A stretch of DNA of 64,000 bases from Capillidium heterosporum (lineage: Eukaryota > Entomophthoromycota > Entomophthoromycetes > Entomophthorales > Capillidiaceae), in assembly GCA_016630905.1 (NCBI GenBank), contig WBMQ01000003.1:2976001-3040000 (forward strand), written 5' to 3'. Made by a program: the position numbers and the translations under genes. Below are positions 1-11,206 of the stretch, one piece after another. The notes beneath the pieces were generated by a model. It was not told where the DNA came from, made no database searches, and worked only from the letters and a program-made list of their open reading frames with translations. Numbering within the stretch: position 1 is the first letter of the stretch; each line of letters opens with the position of its first letter.

Positions 1-279
1 TAACCAGTTAATAGAATATATGTACACTGATAGTGATACAAATTAAATTATACGTGTCTCCAATAGTTCATTCCCTCTTTCAATTTAATGGATTTATAGT
101 TTATATTTGATAACTCCTCAAGATGATACCATTTATATTAACCTTAAATACATTTTATATGAATAATTACAACCCTTAGTTTTAAAAATAACCTTGTACC
201 TACCTAATATATAAAGGTAAAATTACCTCTAGCCTTAAAGGTATATTTTTGAAACTAATTTTCCTTACACTAAACTCAG
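1..279. promoter_or_regulatory. Upstream region of the broken tyrosinase, with TATA box
   Basis: AT-rich sequence without a gene. A TATATAAA element lies at 208-215, 65 bases before the ATG at 280, a spacing also seen in front of the intact tyrosinase and the subtilisin in this window. It suggests the broken tyrosinase still has a recognisable core promoter. No other element is recognised. Confidence 0.5.
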
Positions 280-1461
280 ATGATAAAGCTAAATATACTT
301 GGAATCACCATCTTCATTCTAGGACTCATTCAAGTTTCGGCCCAAACACTACCCTTCTGCCAAAATGACAGCATTAAATTTCGCAAGAACGTCAAGGACT
401 TGACCGATGTCCAATGGAACAAGTACGTAGTCGCCGTTAACAAGGTCAACTCAGGGAATCGACTGACGACCTGGGATCAGTTTATCAAGATCCATGTTGT
501 CAATTATAAGTTAGTCCACGGTACCAAGAAACCTGAACCCATGTTCCTAGTCTGGCACCGACTCTATTTGTATTACATCGAGAAGGAGCTGCAGAAAATC
601 GACCCTAGCGTCACCATTCCCTATTGGGACTGGACTCGCAACCACAAAGACGCTTGGAACGACGTAGCTTTGAGTGCCAAGTTCTTTGGTGGCCAATCCA
701 AGGACAAATCACTTTGCATTAAAGATGGGAGGTTCAAAGACTTTAAAGTTGGAATCGTGCACGATGATGCTAGGGGTGAGTTCTGTTTGATGCACAATGA
801 TAACGTCCTTACCAAGCAATTCTATGATCCCGATGTATTAGATCTCAACTACATCAACGCCAAAAAGTTCGAGGACTTTGCATGGATCGAGTTTCCACCC
901 CATGATACCGTACACAACAACGTCGGTGCTCAGTTCTCTGGGAATGCCTCACCCGGTGATCCACTCTTTTACTCACACCACGCCTTTGTCGACAAAATTT
1001 GGTTCGACTGGCAGAATCGACACATCGACTTGGCTACCACTTACACTTTACCCCTCAACACTAGAATCCCATCTTGGAATATAAAAGTCAAAGAAGTTTT
1101 AGACCCTTTCGACCGTATGTGTTACGCCTACAAAGAGGAACACTTCTCATGATCAGGGCCCAAATTTAATCCTAACTCCCGTTCGTCTATAATCAAAGTC
1201 AACGCTATTCCTGAAAAGTATATCGTACCTAAGGGTATCGCTGATCTCAAAACATTGCAGGAATTTGATGAGAAATACATAAGTAACGGACTCTACGAAA
1301 TCAACCCTATGCTGCGTTTTCATGCCAATTTGACTCCTATACCTAAGCCGGTACCCCTAGAGTTTATCATCAATATGAACTACAACTTGACTTCATTTAG
1401 AGAGATTGAGCGCAGAGATGCTATTCTTTTGGATTCATTGAACCAGTTACGTATGGCTTAG
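280..1461 (+). pseudogene. Secreted tyrosinase, broken by one in-frame TGA
   Basis: Type-3 copper tyrosinase (monophenol/catechol oxidase, melanin-type chemistry, secreted). An N-terminal signal peptide (hydrophobic, ending VSAQ) is followed by the copper-A region (FLVWHRLYLYYIEKEL preceded by two His) and the copper-B region (HDTVHNN, then FYSHHAF). The frame runs from the ATG at 280 to a TGA at 1150-1152, directly after KEEHF. The intact paralogue at 32048 has TGG (Trp) at this place. Beyond the TGA the same frame stays open to the stop at 1459-1461 and matches the paralogue's C terminus (ending with a QLRMA-like tail). A single nonsense change is therefore the only lesion visible. The copper sites are complete upstream of the stop, so a protein truncated by about 100 residues could still be made. 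Stop readthrough or a base-calling error are alternatives. Codon use is less C/G-rich than in the intact copy. Confidence 0.9.
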
Positions 1462-3082
1462 GCTGAGGTTGGGCGTTCTGAATAGTTTAATAAATGTAAA
1501 GGCCTTTGCTATCTTGATTTTGTGTTATAGAAAAAACTCATTATATACAATTCAATTTATTCCTTTCTCTATATTATTATAGATTGTATATTTAGTATTA
1601 TTTCAAACGCGTGTATATAGTCTTACTTTGTACAGCAGGCTTCAAAGTTGGATGTAGTGGTGGTCAAAGTGACCTAAGTTTGAAGTTAAACATATAGATG
1701 TTCTATATATAGAAGCATAATTTATAGAAATATTAGCATAAAGTATTAGTAAACTTTGGAATGAGCTCTCAATTGAAATCAAAGCTAAAGTTTGGGTTTG
1801 GATGCAATTGAAATTCATACCAATTCTGCTAACTATCAACATATGATCCAAATAAACTATATAATGTATAGTTTTATTTTAGTTTATTATAAATATCAGG
1901 CTGTAGGTTATCAAAAGTAGGAAAGTTAACTAATATCGAAGATCTTTCAACTTCCATAGAGGTATTTCGATCGAGTTAACTAACTTTTAAATACAAACTA
2001 CGCTTTTATGTCAACTATTGTAGTAACACAATCTTTCTAACTGTTTTCAAATATCAAGTAATGATTAAATATATTCCTAAAAATCCATCAACATACGGTC
2101 ATCGTACTGATACTTGTTAGAAATATATAGATTGGTGATGAAGGTGTATGTTAATAGAAACTAATTGTAATTCAAATATTAAAATAATTGCAATTAAAGC
2201 ATAATTTCATGATATATATTCAACTTCCTTATGGATAGTCAGTAGTTTTTATTTGTAAATATCGAATAAATAGCTTCAAAAGTATTTATAATATGATACA
2301 GCAATCTGGATAATTGATATCCTGTTCAGTTGAGAACTTATTCTCTTTCTTACTGATATACGAACTCTTGGTAGTAAAGTTTGCTTTAGCAGCATTGTCT
2401 TTTAATTTAGAATTAGTATCTGTATAGATATATTTACTATATATATATCGTTGAAGACACAGATGAAGGTAAGAATGGTAAGTCTTTTAACTGATTTAAT
2501 AATGGTATTAAGCACTTTTTATTACCTTAGTTTAATGTATACCAAGGATATTTTTGCTTGGAAGTCTTTTACACTAAGTATTTTGAAATGAAGCAAAAAT
2601 ATAGTTATTATATTTAACAAGCTAAAACTTGTATATATATGTAAACAAAAGGATTTATAAAATGCGGTAAGATGAATCGACAGTGTAGACTACTTTTGAC
2701 AATTTATGGTTATTGTACCAGGTTTTCATTCAATTATAACCTAAATAAGCTGGAATTATATTAATTTCCACTTGAAATTCTCTTTATAGCTGTAAAATAT
2801 CTGACTAAATTATTAGCATTTGTCATCATATCAAATAATATGTGGAAAATGACATGTAGTATATGTTTTTTAGTCTAGATACGTATCTCTTAGTATTTGC
2901 ATAGGTAGATGTTGAAACTAAATGATTGTTGGTTATCTTAAAATAAGGACGACTGTTTTTCAATGATGGGGCTTCACTATATATTTGGCATTAAAAGTTG
3001 AAAGGTAATAAGAGTTAGATATCGTTGTTTTGGATTATAAAGGTAGTACTAGTTATAAGTGATATTGACAGGATTTAATTTG
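1462..3082. other. Gene-free AT-rich stretch
   Basis: No convincing reading frame, RNA gene or mobile element. The only open stretch (1642-1851, minus) has no homology that I recognise and looks like chance. It ends where the left arm of the large inverted duplication begins. Confidence 0.5.
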
Positions 3083-4179
3083 AACTTTTAGTTACAAACT
3101 ATAAGTAGAAGTATAGTAAAAGCATATTAAATGTAAACCGGTAGAGTACCTGCTAGTCTAATAGCCTACCTTTTAGTACAGTGTTTTGATATCTACTGAT
3201 GTTAGTTCAAATAACATTGAAATAGTGTTATCATTTTGATATGGATTTAGAATTAAGCGATGCCAAGTATAGTGCTCGATAGCAGAAAATAATTTATAAA
3301 GGATGTGGCAAAGCAAATGTATCAAAAGCGACTTGTTAATGTAGACATAAAGGCAAAATTCCTGTAGGGTAGATTGGAGTCTGGAGTTTCAAATTGAAAG
3401 CTGAAAAGGTAGGATGGTGTTCCTTCAACTCCAAATTTAGAAATACCCAGCTTACAAATGGCTGATATACAAACTCTGAAATTTGTTAGCTAGCTCCTTG
3501 GCTCACTGCCATTTGTCAAGTTTAAGTGCCTTGGTTTATATAATTGGCTTTTAGTTAGAAAGATCAGTTGCCAGACGACTTTGATAGATTTTGTTTGAAT
3601 CCAATATCTGACGAAACCTACATCTCAATTAGTATTTACAATTTGATGGACCTTGAAATTGCTTTTGGACAATACTGCTGGGACTAATGGCAATCGAATC
3701 CTTGCTTCTAAATAGATAGTCGAAGCCATCAGTATTTAATAGTGTTTATGGAGGGGTATCGGGTAGTGTGTAAAGCTTCAATCTGACTAAAAGGATTTAT
3801 AAATTGACCTTTATCTGCCATATAGAGATTCAGTCTTCGACTTTTGTATCAGCCCTGTAGGTAGCGCTTTCGGCAACTTTGGATATTGAAATATTTGGTT
3901 AGATTGGTATTCTGGTAATGTGATTTGATCTGTATACACTTACAGGCAGCAGACTTCGACTTGATGAGAAAAGCTAATCATCGGTTGCCTTTAAAAGTAG
4001 ATACATCTTTAACCTACCCATAAAGACCGTGCTTAGACTGGCGATCCAGATTAAATTTTACCGATGCCACCATAATCGGGAAGTTGCATCTAAAAGCAGT
4101 AGTAACATATTTCAATTGGAATAAGATCGAATGGTTGATACCCAATTTCTTCTCAATGCATAGCATAAAGGTAGGCCAA
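3083..4179 (+). repeat. Left outer arm of the large inverted duplication (1,097 bp)
   Basis: This segment is the reverse complement of 9274-10370, with the same length (1,097 bp) and only scattered substitutions. In the stretches compared by eye, such as 3650-4179, mismatches are about one or two per hundred bases. The match starts abruptly at 3083 (AACTTTTAGTTAC) and stops at 4179 (GGTAGGCCAA). No flanking target-site duplication is visible. No long reading frame is shared by both copies, so this is apparently non-coding sequence, yet it is far better conserved than the neighbouring 1.2 kb of the same duplication. Confidence 0.9.
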
Positions 4180-5464
4180 CTTAAGCTGCTGGCTAAGTTA
4201 CAACGTAAAGAATCGAGTGGACTACGATTGCAGTAGTCTAAGCAGGACTTACCAGATAAGTAAATGCGCCTTTTGAGTGTAGGCAGTCGATTATATTAAT
4301 GTTCCAATTCAATCATCACTTTTGTATTAACAAATTATAAGGATAAGGGATAATTAATTTGGATCTAAGTATTTCCGATTTCAATTCATTTTCTATTATC
4401 TTTCAATGTTTATTAATTATCTATCTAAAGAAGACCTATCAGACTATGATGGTCATTTATAAGATTGCTATAGATCTTTGACTTTATAATTATTTCCTTC
4501 CAAAAGTTGGAATAAAGTAGTGGTATGCGAACCTCAGTATTGATGGCGGCTTTAATAGACATAGCTGGAAGGTGTTATCCATCTAGTAAACTAACTTCTA
4601 AATATTTTTGAAAAGTTGGAATATATCGATAAAGCCCTATCTAATTGATGGGTTAATCGAACCAGTCTGATAGACAATTTTGTACAGGTACCAAGTGGAT
4701 TCATAAATACAATTCCAAATAGGCGATACTGTTCAAAAAATTAAGAAGCTGTTTTTGAGATTCAGTTTAAGAAAATATTTCCTTATTTTGGAACGTTAAA
4801 TATAGATTCACCAATTCATATAGGGATATTCGATATCGATGAACTTGCAGCTTACCACAATTTGGAATACAATTTGGAATACAATTGGAACTTACAAAAG
4901 CTTTCTCATTAATTTATAAAGTTCGTAAAACCAATTTATGTTCTCGCTTCTTTGATAAAATTTATTGAGCTACAAAGGAAATTAGTAACCTATTTCTCAA
5001 ATGGTAATACCGATTGATGAAAACTCAAATTCTTATAGTTTCTACCTTGGGCTTAATTCTCCAAGTATCTACTACTTACATATATATAAGCTTAATATAA
5101 CATACATTAGGTCTCTGCAAGTACTTTTGAAGTGATCACCCTGAAGTTTAATTACTGCTAACAGTAAAATAAATTGTTTGGTATTTTAATTTCAACTTCG
5201 ATACAGTTAATCCAAATTGCTTCTGCCTTTTCCATTCAAACTCAATATATTACCCTCTACCTATTCTGTGATCGATGAAATTAGGTATAAGCTAGAATCG
5301 GATCCTTGAGCTATAGCAAAAATATTAAGCCGCCAGAATAAATCTACATGTATATTTATATCTCGCTTACTGCAGTATTAACGATATTGAAAGGTCTGAG
5401 ATAACTTATGTAAAACTCTGGAAAGTATATCCGGGTTTCATCACTGACAGAAATACTATATAAG
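4180..5464 (+). repeat. Left inner arm, strongly diverged, gene-free
   Basis: This is the counterpart of 8085-9273 on the opposite strand. Similarity is patchy, but short blocks still align in order: the region around 4880-4990 (a GGAACTTA block, a TCGTAAAA block and an AAGGAAATTAGTA block) pairs with the reverse complement of 8575-8695. No gene is recognised here. The last part should contain the promoter of the first RGS gene. A CTATATAAG element at 5456-5464 lies about 50 bases before its ATG. Confidence 0.55.
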
Positions 5465-5513
5465 CGTATGTAACGTCTGATTAAAGTAAGTGTTTTAAAA
5501 TTCCAAAGCTGCT

Positions 5514-6221
5514 ATGATAAAGCTATCTAACTTTTTACCTAAACGACCTTCCCACGTACCCCGACAGAAGGTGGAGCTAGAACAGATCCTCAACAACCAA
5601 ACGAGTACACCCATCACCTACACCAATTTTAGAAACTATTTGGAAAAGGTCGAATTTAGTATCGAAAACTTGGAGCTCTATTTATGGTTCAGCAACTACG
5701 AGAAACGATATTACAGCTTGATGGGTGGTGGACCACCCGGGTTCCAACCTATTTTAGCACCCCCCAAGATCAACTTTTTAGAGACGAACAAGGAAACACA
5801 ACCAAAATATTTGTTCGACGATAAGAATGAGAGAATTCTAGCCGTTGAAGTGGATAATACTACCCAGTATCTAATGAAAATTCCCAATCAACTGTTGAAG
5901 TTGGTTAAAGATACTGGATACACTTACGACAAAAGAAGTTTAAAGAAGCTGTTTATAGGAAGTGGTGGCAAAGAAGTAGAAGTGCATTGTAGTTCTAGTT
6001 TACCTTTCTGTCAGGAGATCAATTTAATCGTCAAAATATTTTTGAGTAGGGAGTCCAAGTACGAGTTGAATTTACCCTACCACTTGAAGACCGAAATTTT
6101 GGATAGCTTGAAGAAATCCACCCATCCCAAGGTTATCGAACCGATATTTTTACATTGCTATGAGCTGTTGAAAGGTTCTGTTCCTTTGTTCTACGATTAT
6201 CTGTTGGAAAAGTATAGTTGA
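5514..6221 (+). CDS. Short RGS-domain protein, copy 1
   Basis: Regulator of G-protein signalling type protein (GTPase-accelerating protein for heterotrimeric G-alpha; cytoplasmic or membrane-associated), 235 residues, no introns. The RGS core is split. Residues about 36-68 give the first helices (NFRNYLEKVEFSIENLELYL, then WFSNYEKR). A loop rich in Gly/Pro follows (GGGPPGFQP, 71-79). Residues about 165-232 give the closing helices (EINLIVKIFL, KYELNLP, STHPKVIEPIF, then VPLFYDYL). This split pattern is known from fungal RGS proteins, which usually continue into membrane segments. None are present here, so the protein is short for the family. The ATG is supported by identity with copy 2 from 49 bases upstream onward. 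Copy 2 lies convergently at 7328-8035. The first 89 codons are identical to copy 2 at the DNA level, and the rest is clearly diverged. The frame ends in TGA. Confidence 0.8.
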   Translation: MIKLSNFLPKRPSHVPRQKVELEQILNNQTSTPITYTNFRNYLEKVEFSIENLELYLWFSNYEKRYYSLMGGGPPGFQPILAPPKINFLETNKETQPKYLFDDKNERILAVEVDNTTQYLMKIPNQLLKLVKDTGYTYDKRSLKKLFIGSGGKEVEVHCSSSLPFCQEINLIVKIFLSRESKYELNLPYHLKTEILDSLKKSTHPKVIEPIFLHCYELLKGSVPLFYDYLLEKYS

Positions 6222-7327
6222 AAGGTGATGGTGGGCCTACAAGATAGAATTAAGTTATTATAATAAAAGTTTATGTTTATAATAGAGTTTAATTTTACAT
6301 ATTGCTGATCCGTAATATGAAATATAGCACTTAGATGGGTTTTAGTAAGTATTTTATAAAATTATATCTATTTACCTAAGCCTTCCAATCGAACTGTGAT
6401 GGCAGCATCCTACTAAATCTCCACTATCCCTAATATATTCCCTTTGAATGATCGTTACTGGCTGACCTACTACTAATTGCTTTCCTTTTACTTTTTACAA
6501 TATACATATCCTCTTTGGTTTACCAATCTTCACTCACTACCTATGAACTAAAAAGACAAAGCTATGATTTGATAAACTAAACTTTTTGTAAACGTCACCT
6601 ATGTAAGTAAACTAAAATAACTTCCTATTCAATACCATTTATTGATCCTACAATTGGTTTATTTATCTTTATTGTAAAATAGGATTCCTTGATATTTCCT
6701 TATTTCCTTCAAACATCGGTCTAATTCCAAACAGATTCTACAGATTATAGCAGGATAAAAGTCACAATCTTTAGTTTTATATCAACATTGGTGGATAATA
6801 AAGATTTGTTAGCCAGAGTTAGGCTATTATATTTAAAGGAACGGTACAATTCAGTCACCTTAAAGCCGAACCTATCTTTTTGTCAATATTTAACCTTCAA
6901 AAAATCAAGTTATATATCAGCAAGAGAAAAATTAATGGTAGGAGCTAAAAAGCCTATTTATAATTTAAGTTTGACTATAGTGACATTTATAAAAAGTTTA
7001 GTTTATTGCAAGAGAATATTATTTTTCCTATTCATAGGTGGTCAAGCAAAAATTAATAGTTTGAAGTATATATGTCTAGAAAGCATTATAGTAGATAACA
7101 GGATAACTAACAGTCGGCTTTAAAAGAAATCCTTCAGAAGGAGCATATATTTAAAAAAATTGGTACTATAGGTAGCTTTTTATAATACATAAGCTGAGTT
7201 AATTTAAGCGATATGCTACATACCAATAAATATTATAATATAAGCAAACTAAATGAGTTTTAAAATATAAACTTCAACTTTTATTAATACAATAACAAAC
7301 TTCATACAATAGGTCCATAGTCAACTT
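6222..7327. other. Centre (loop) of the inverted duplication, gene-free
   Basis: The 3' flanks of the two RGS genes (about 6222-6290 and the reverse complement of 7262-7327) still align (GGCCTA, then TATTATAATAAAAGTTTATG-like blocks), and then similarity is lost. The roughly 1 kb between is unique AT-rich sequence. A 111-codon open frame at 6788-7123 has no recognisable features and starts at a non-ATG codon; I do not call it. Confidence 0.55.
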
Positions 7328-8035
7328 TTACCTATATTTTTCCAGTAGGTAGTCGTAAAATAGTGGAACTGAACCCTTCAACAGCTCATAGCAGTGCAAG
7401 AAAATAGGTTCAATAACTTTAGGATGGGTCGACATCTTCAACTTTTCTAAAGTTTGATTCTTGAGGTAGGAAGGTAAGTTTAATTCATACTTGGACTCCT
7501 TGTTCAAAAACACTTTTACAAACAAGTTGATCTCCTGACAAAAAGGCAGGCTGGAACTGCAGTGTACTTCCACCTCTTTGTTACTCGTATTGATGAAGAG
7601 GTTCTTCAAACTTCGCTTATCGTCCTTGTAACCATTACTTTTCACTAACTTCAACAGTTGGTCAGGTGTTTTCATCAGATACTGGGTAGTGCTGTTCACT
7701 TCAACAGCTAGAATTTTCTCATTCTTGTTATCGAAGAGATATTTGGGCTGCGTCTCTTTGTTAGTTTCTAAAAAGTTGATCTTGGGGGGTGCTAAAATAG
7801 GTTGGAACCCGGGTGGTCCACCACCCATCAAGCTGTAATATCGTTTCTCGTAGTTGCTGAACCATAAATAGAGCTCCAAGTTTTCGATACTAAATTCGAC
7901 CTTTTCCAAATAGTTTCTAAAATTGGTGTAGGTGATGGGTGTACTCGTTTGGTTGTTGAGGATCTGTTCTAGCTCCACCTTCTGTCGGGGTACGTGGGAA
8001 GGTCGTTTAGGTAAAAAGTTAGATAGCTTTATCAT
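7328..8035 (-). CDS. Short RGS-domain protein, copy 2
   Basis: Second copy of the 235-residue RGS-domain protein, convergent with copy 1. It has the same split RGS core (ENLELYLWFSNYEKR near residue 51, then EINLFVKVFL, KYELNLP and STHPKVIEPIFLHCYELL near the C terminus). By eye about 27 residues differ from copy 1, all after residue 102, with many in the linker between the two halves of the domain (130-155) and in 188-203. Copies diverging in linker and closing helices but with an intact frame suggests both are, or recently were, under coding constraint. The 49 bases before the ATG match copy 1 exactly, so both share the proximal promoter. Stop is TAA. Substrate G-alpha is unknown. Confidence 0.8.
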   Translation of the reverse strand: MIKLSNFLPKRPSHVPRQKVELEQILNNQTSTPITYTNFRNYLEKVEFSIENLELYLWFSNYEKRYYSLMGGGPPGFQPILAPPKINFLETNKETQPKYLFDNKNEKILAVEVNSTTQYLMKTPDQLLKLVKSNGYKDDKRSLKNLFINTSNKEVEVHCSSSLPFCQEINLFVKVFLNKESKYELNLPSYLKNQTLEKLKMSTHPKVIEPIFLHCYELLKGSVPLFYDYLLEKYR

Positions 8036-8084
8036 AGCAGCTTTGGAATTTTAAAACACTTACTTTAATCAGACGTTACATACG

Positions 8085-9273
8085 TTTATATGGTATTTTA
8101 TTAATTGATGATTGTATATATATAGGATCCACTTAACTTATATCAAATTATGCAATAGTGCTAATATTACAATAAACACGATACAGAAGCTTATGTAGCC
8201 TTATTCTGGTGGTCTAGTGTTTTTGTTATAACTCAGAAAGCTACTTTAGCTTACATTCCATTTCATTCTCTGGGAATATGTTTAATGCAATGTATTGAGT
8301 TTGAATGTAAAAGGCTAAGGCAAACTGTATTAATTATACTAAAATCGATTTGAAATATCCGAGCAATATATTTCTATTGTTAGCAGTAATTGGGCTTCTG
8401 GAATACTGCTATAAAAGTACTTGTACGAATGCTAAATGTAAGCAAAGTATAGATAACATATGTTATATGAAGCATATGCATATTTAAGAGGCCATATACT
8501 TTAATGGCTTAAAACTCAAGGTAGTAACCTCAAGTATTGTAATTTAGACACTAATCGGTATCAGCATCTGATTGTAGAAGCTACTAATTTCCTTCATAGC
8601 AAGATAGCTTTATCGAAAAAGAGGGAACATAAGCTAATTTATTTTACGAGCTTAATAAATTGGTAAGAGAGTTCTTTATAAGTTCCGATTTTAGCCAGCA
8701 ACATATTTCTAGCTGAAGGCTTATATTTGCTGAACACTATAGGTTGATCTACAAGACATGTTCCAGCGTTTCAAAATTATAACTGGGTTTCTATAATTGA
8801 ACTTGAAGAATTTTTCAAGTTATTAAACAACGCTATTTATGAGGTACTAGGTCCATGGATCCACCTAACATTTGTACAAAGCTATCTATTCCGAAATTCA
8901 AAAGTCTAGAGGTTCGTTTACTAGATATCGAGCTTACCTTCCAGTCCTGCTTGAAAAACCATCAACAAATGTAGTAATTTTCATACCATTAATTTACCGC
9001 ATCTTTAGAAGGAATAATTGTAGATAGTCAAAGGTATACAAAGTATTATAGCTCTATTGGATGAAAAATACTTTACTATTGATTGAAGTATCAAACCGTG
9101 ATAGAAATAAATCTAAATTGTAAACCATCAGATCCAAATTAATAATTATATAGTAGTATACAAAATAAAATGAAAAGTAAACACGAACGTACAATATTAT
9201 ATAATACCAGATCTAAAAGTCTCAACAACTTACGTAAAAAGTCCTACTCATACTACCACAACCGTAAGCCCAC
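8085..9273 (-). repeat. Right inner arm, strongly diverged, gene-free
   Basis: Reverse-complement counterpart of 4180-5464, aligned only by short ordered blocks. An open frame starting with a true ATG at 9170 runs through the arm boundary to 9439 (89 codons, basic N terminus), but the left arm does not preserve its first third and I see no family resemblance. It is not called. Confidence 0.5.
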
Positions 9274-10370
9274 TTGGCCTACCTTTATGCTATGCATTGA
9301 GAAGAAATTGGGTATCAACCATTCGATCTTATTCCAATTGAAATATGTTACTACTGCTTTTAGATGCAACTTCCCGATTATGGTGGCATCGGTAAAATTT
9401 AATCTGGATCGCCAGTCTAAGCACGGTCTTTATGGGTAGGTTAAAGATGTATCTACTTTTAAAGGCAACCGATGATTAGCTTTTCTCATCAAGTCGAAGT
9501 CTGCTGCCTGTAAGTGTATACAGATCAAATCACATTACCAGAATACCAATCTAACCAAATATTTCAATATCCAAAGTTGCCGAAAGCGCTACCTACAGGG
9601 CTGATACAAAAGTCGAAGACTGAATCTCTATATGGCAGATAAAGGTCAATTTATAAATCCTTTTAGTCAGATTGAAGCTTTACACACTACCCGATACCCC
9701 TCCATAAACACTATTAAATACTGATGGCTTCGACTATCTATTTAGAAGCAAGGATTTGATTGCCATTAGTCCCAGCAGTGTTGTTCAAAAGCAATTTCAA
9801 GGTCCATCAAATTGTAAATACTAATTGAGATGTAGGTTTCGTCAGATATTGGATTCAAACAAAATCTATCAAAGTCGTCTGGCAACTGATCTTTCCAACT
9901 AAAAGTCAATTATATAAACCAAGGCACTTAAACTTGACAAATGGCAGTGAGCCAAGGAACTAACTAACAAATTTCAGAGTTTGTATATCAGCCATTTGTA
10001 AGCTGGGTATTTCTAAATTTGGAGTTGGAGGAACACCATCCTACCTTTTCAGCTTTCAATTTGAAACTCCAGACTCCAATCTACCCTACAGGAATTTTGC
10101 CTTTATGTCCACATTAACAAGTCGCTTTTGATACATTTACTTTGCCATATCTTTTATAAAGTATTTTCTGCTATCGAGCACTATACTTGGCATCGCTTAA
10201 TTCTAAATCCATATCAAAATGATAACTCTATTTCAATATTATTTGAACTAACATCAGTAGATATCAAAACACTGTACTAAAAGGTAGGCTATTAGACTAG
10301 CAGGTACTCTACCGGTTTACATTTAATATGCTTTTACTATACTTCTACTTATAGTTTGTAACTAAAAGTT
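9274..10370 (-). repeat. Right outer arm of the large inverted duplication (1,097 bp)
   Basis: Near-perfect reverse complement of 3083-4179. The equal length means that insertions and deletions are absent or cancel out. Flanking bases differ on both sides (left flank ends AATTTG, right flank begins ACGGTA), so there is no target-site duplication and no sign of transposon termini. Confidence 0.9.
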
Positions 10371-10941
10371 ACGGTACGTTCAAAAATAACATTGTAGAAC
10401 TGTTGCTGCTATTGCATACTCAATACTAAATCACTATTCAAAATTGTAAACTTTGAAAAACTGCCATTTTTATTTTAGAACAAAGTTTTAAAAGCCGCCT
10501 ATACCATCATCTAGGAATGCAAACAAAAGGATATTTGATATCTAAAACATAGTTTATACAACTTACACTATCCCTTACCTATAGTCAGTTGAAGTGATAA
10601 AACTAAATACTTAGTAGCACATGGTATACACCTTGAAATTTTATAAAAAATGTATATTAAAAATCTGGTTCTATGTAAATGACCTTGCAATTTATTCGGA
10701 TTACAATTGGACGAAAATGCAACTACAATGGACATCAATAGTAAAGGGATACTGGTTCACCGTCCAAGAAATAGATATCATTCCCAAATCTCTTTGTTTA
10801 ACTACATATCCACGTTTTCAACGTTGGATGTAAGAATTCTAGAATCCTTACATCTCACTAAAGACATAGATATAAAACGGTTGGATAGAGTACTCACCTT
10901 CACTATATATCAAATCACATCAGATCAAATAGTATTTAGAA
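10371..10941. other. Gene-free stretch
   Basis: AT-rich. Two overlapping short open frames (10621-10833 and 10707-10949) have no recognisable features. They sit in front of a small secreted-protein candidate and may be untranslated leader or chance. Confidence 0.4.
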
Positions 10942-11206
10942 ATGGTTAGTAGTATCAAGCTCGTTCAAATTTTGGTTATTTTCAGTGCTTGCCTGTCTCT
11001 TCCACGGTATCCCTGCGGCTAGTGTATCTAAACATATTGTAGGTTCCAGTTTAGATGAAGACGTTTTTGAAGATGGTAATAGTGAGAATTCGTTCATCAG
11101 TAAATTCAAACACAAGTTTGCTTCTAAGCAGCATATCGACCCTACCAAATTTTCAGCTAAGCAGCATATTGACCCTGATAGTTTGAAAACTAATACTTTG
11201 GTATAA
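10942..11206 (+). pseudogene. Small secreted protein candidate with a one-base frame break
   Basis: The ATG at 10942 opens a typical signal peptide (MVSSIKLVQILVIFSACLSL) but this frame stops at a TAG near 11022. The frame one base ahead continues HGIPAASVSKHIVG and stays open to the TAA at 11206. Removing one C near 11003 would join them into a protein of about 85 residues with a signal peptide cleaved near AAS. The mature part is acidic, then carries two near-identical blocks (SKQHIDPTKF and AKQHIDPDSL). An intron with acceptor TTATTTTCAG ending at 10984 is an alternative, but no upstream exon fits. No family is recognised. Confidence 0.4.

Noticed and set aside
1150-1152. TGA read as tryptophan (altered genetic code)
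   Set aside because: The intact paralogue uses TGG here, and several intact genes (RGS copy 1, RasGEF) end with TGA at natural ends, so the standard code applies.
6788-7123. 111-codon open frame in the centre of the inverted duplication
   Set aside because: It has no ATG at its start, no recognisable domain and AT-driven composition. It looks like chance.
9170-9439. 89-codon open frame with a true ATG crossing the arm boundary
   Set aside because: The left arm does not preserve its N-terminal part, and no family resemblance is seen.
3083-10370. A large DNA transposon with 1.1-kb terminal inverted repeats
   Set aside because: There is no transposase, no target-site duplication at either end (flanks AATTTG and ACGGTA), and the inner parts including the genes are inverted copies too, which fits an inverted duplication.
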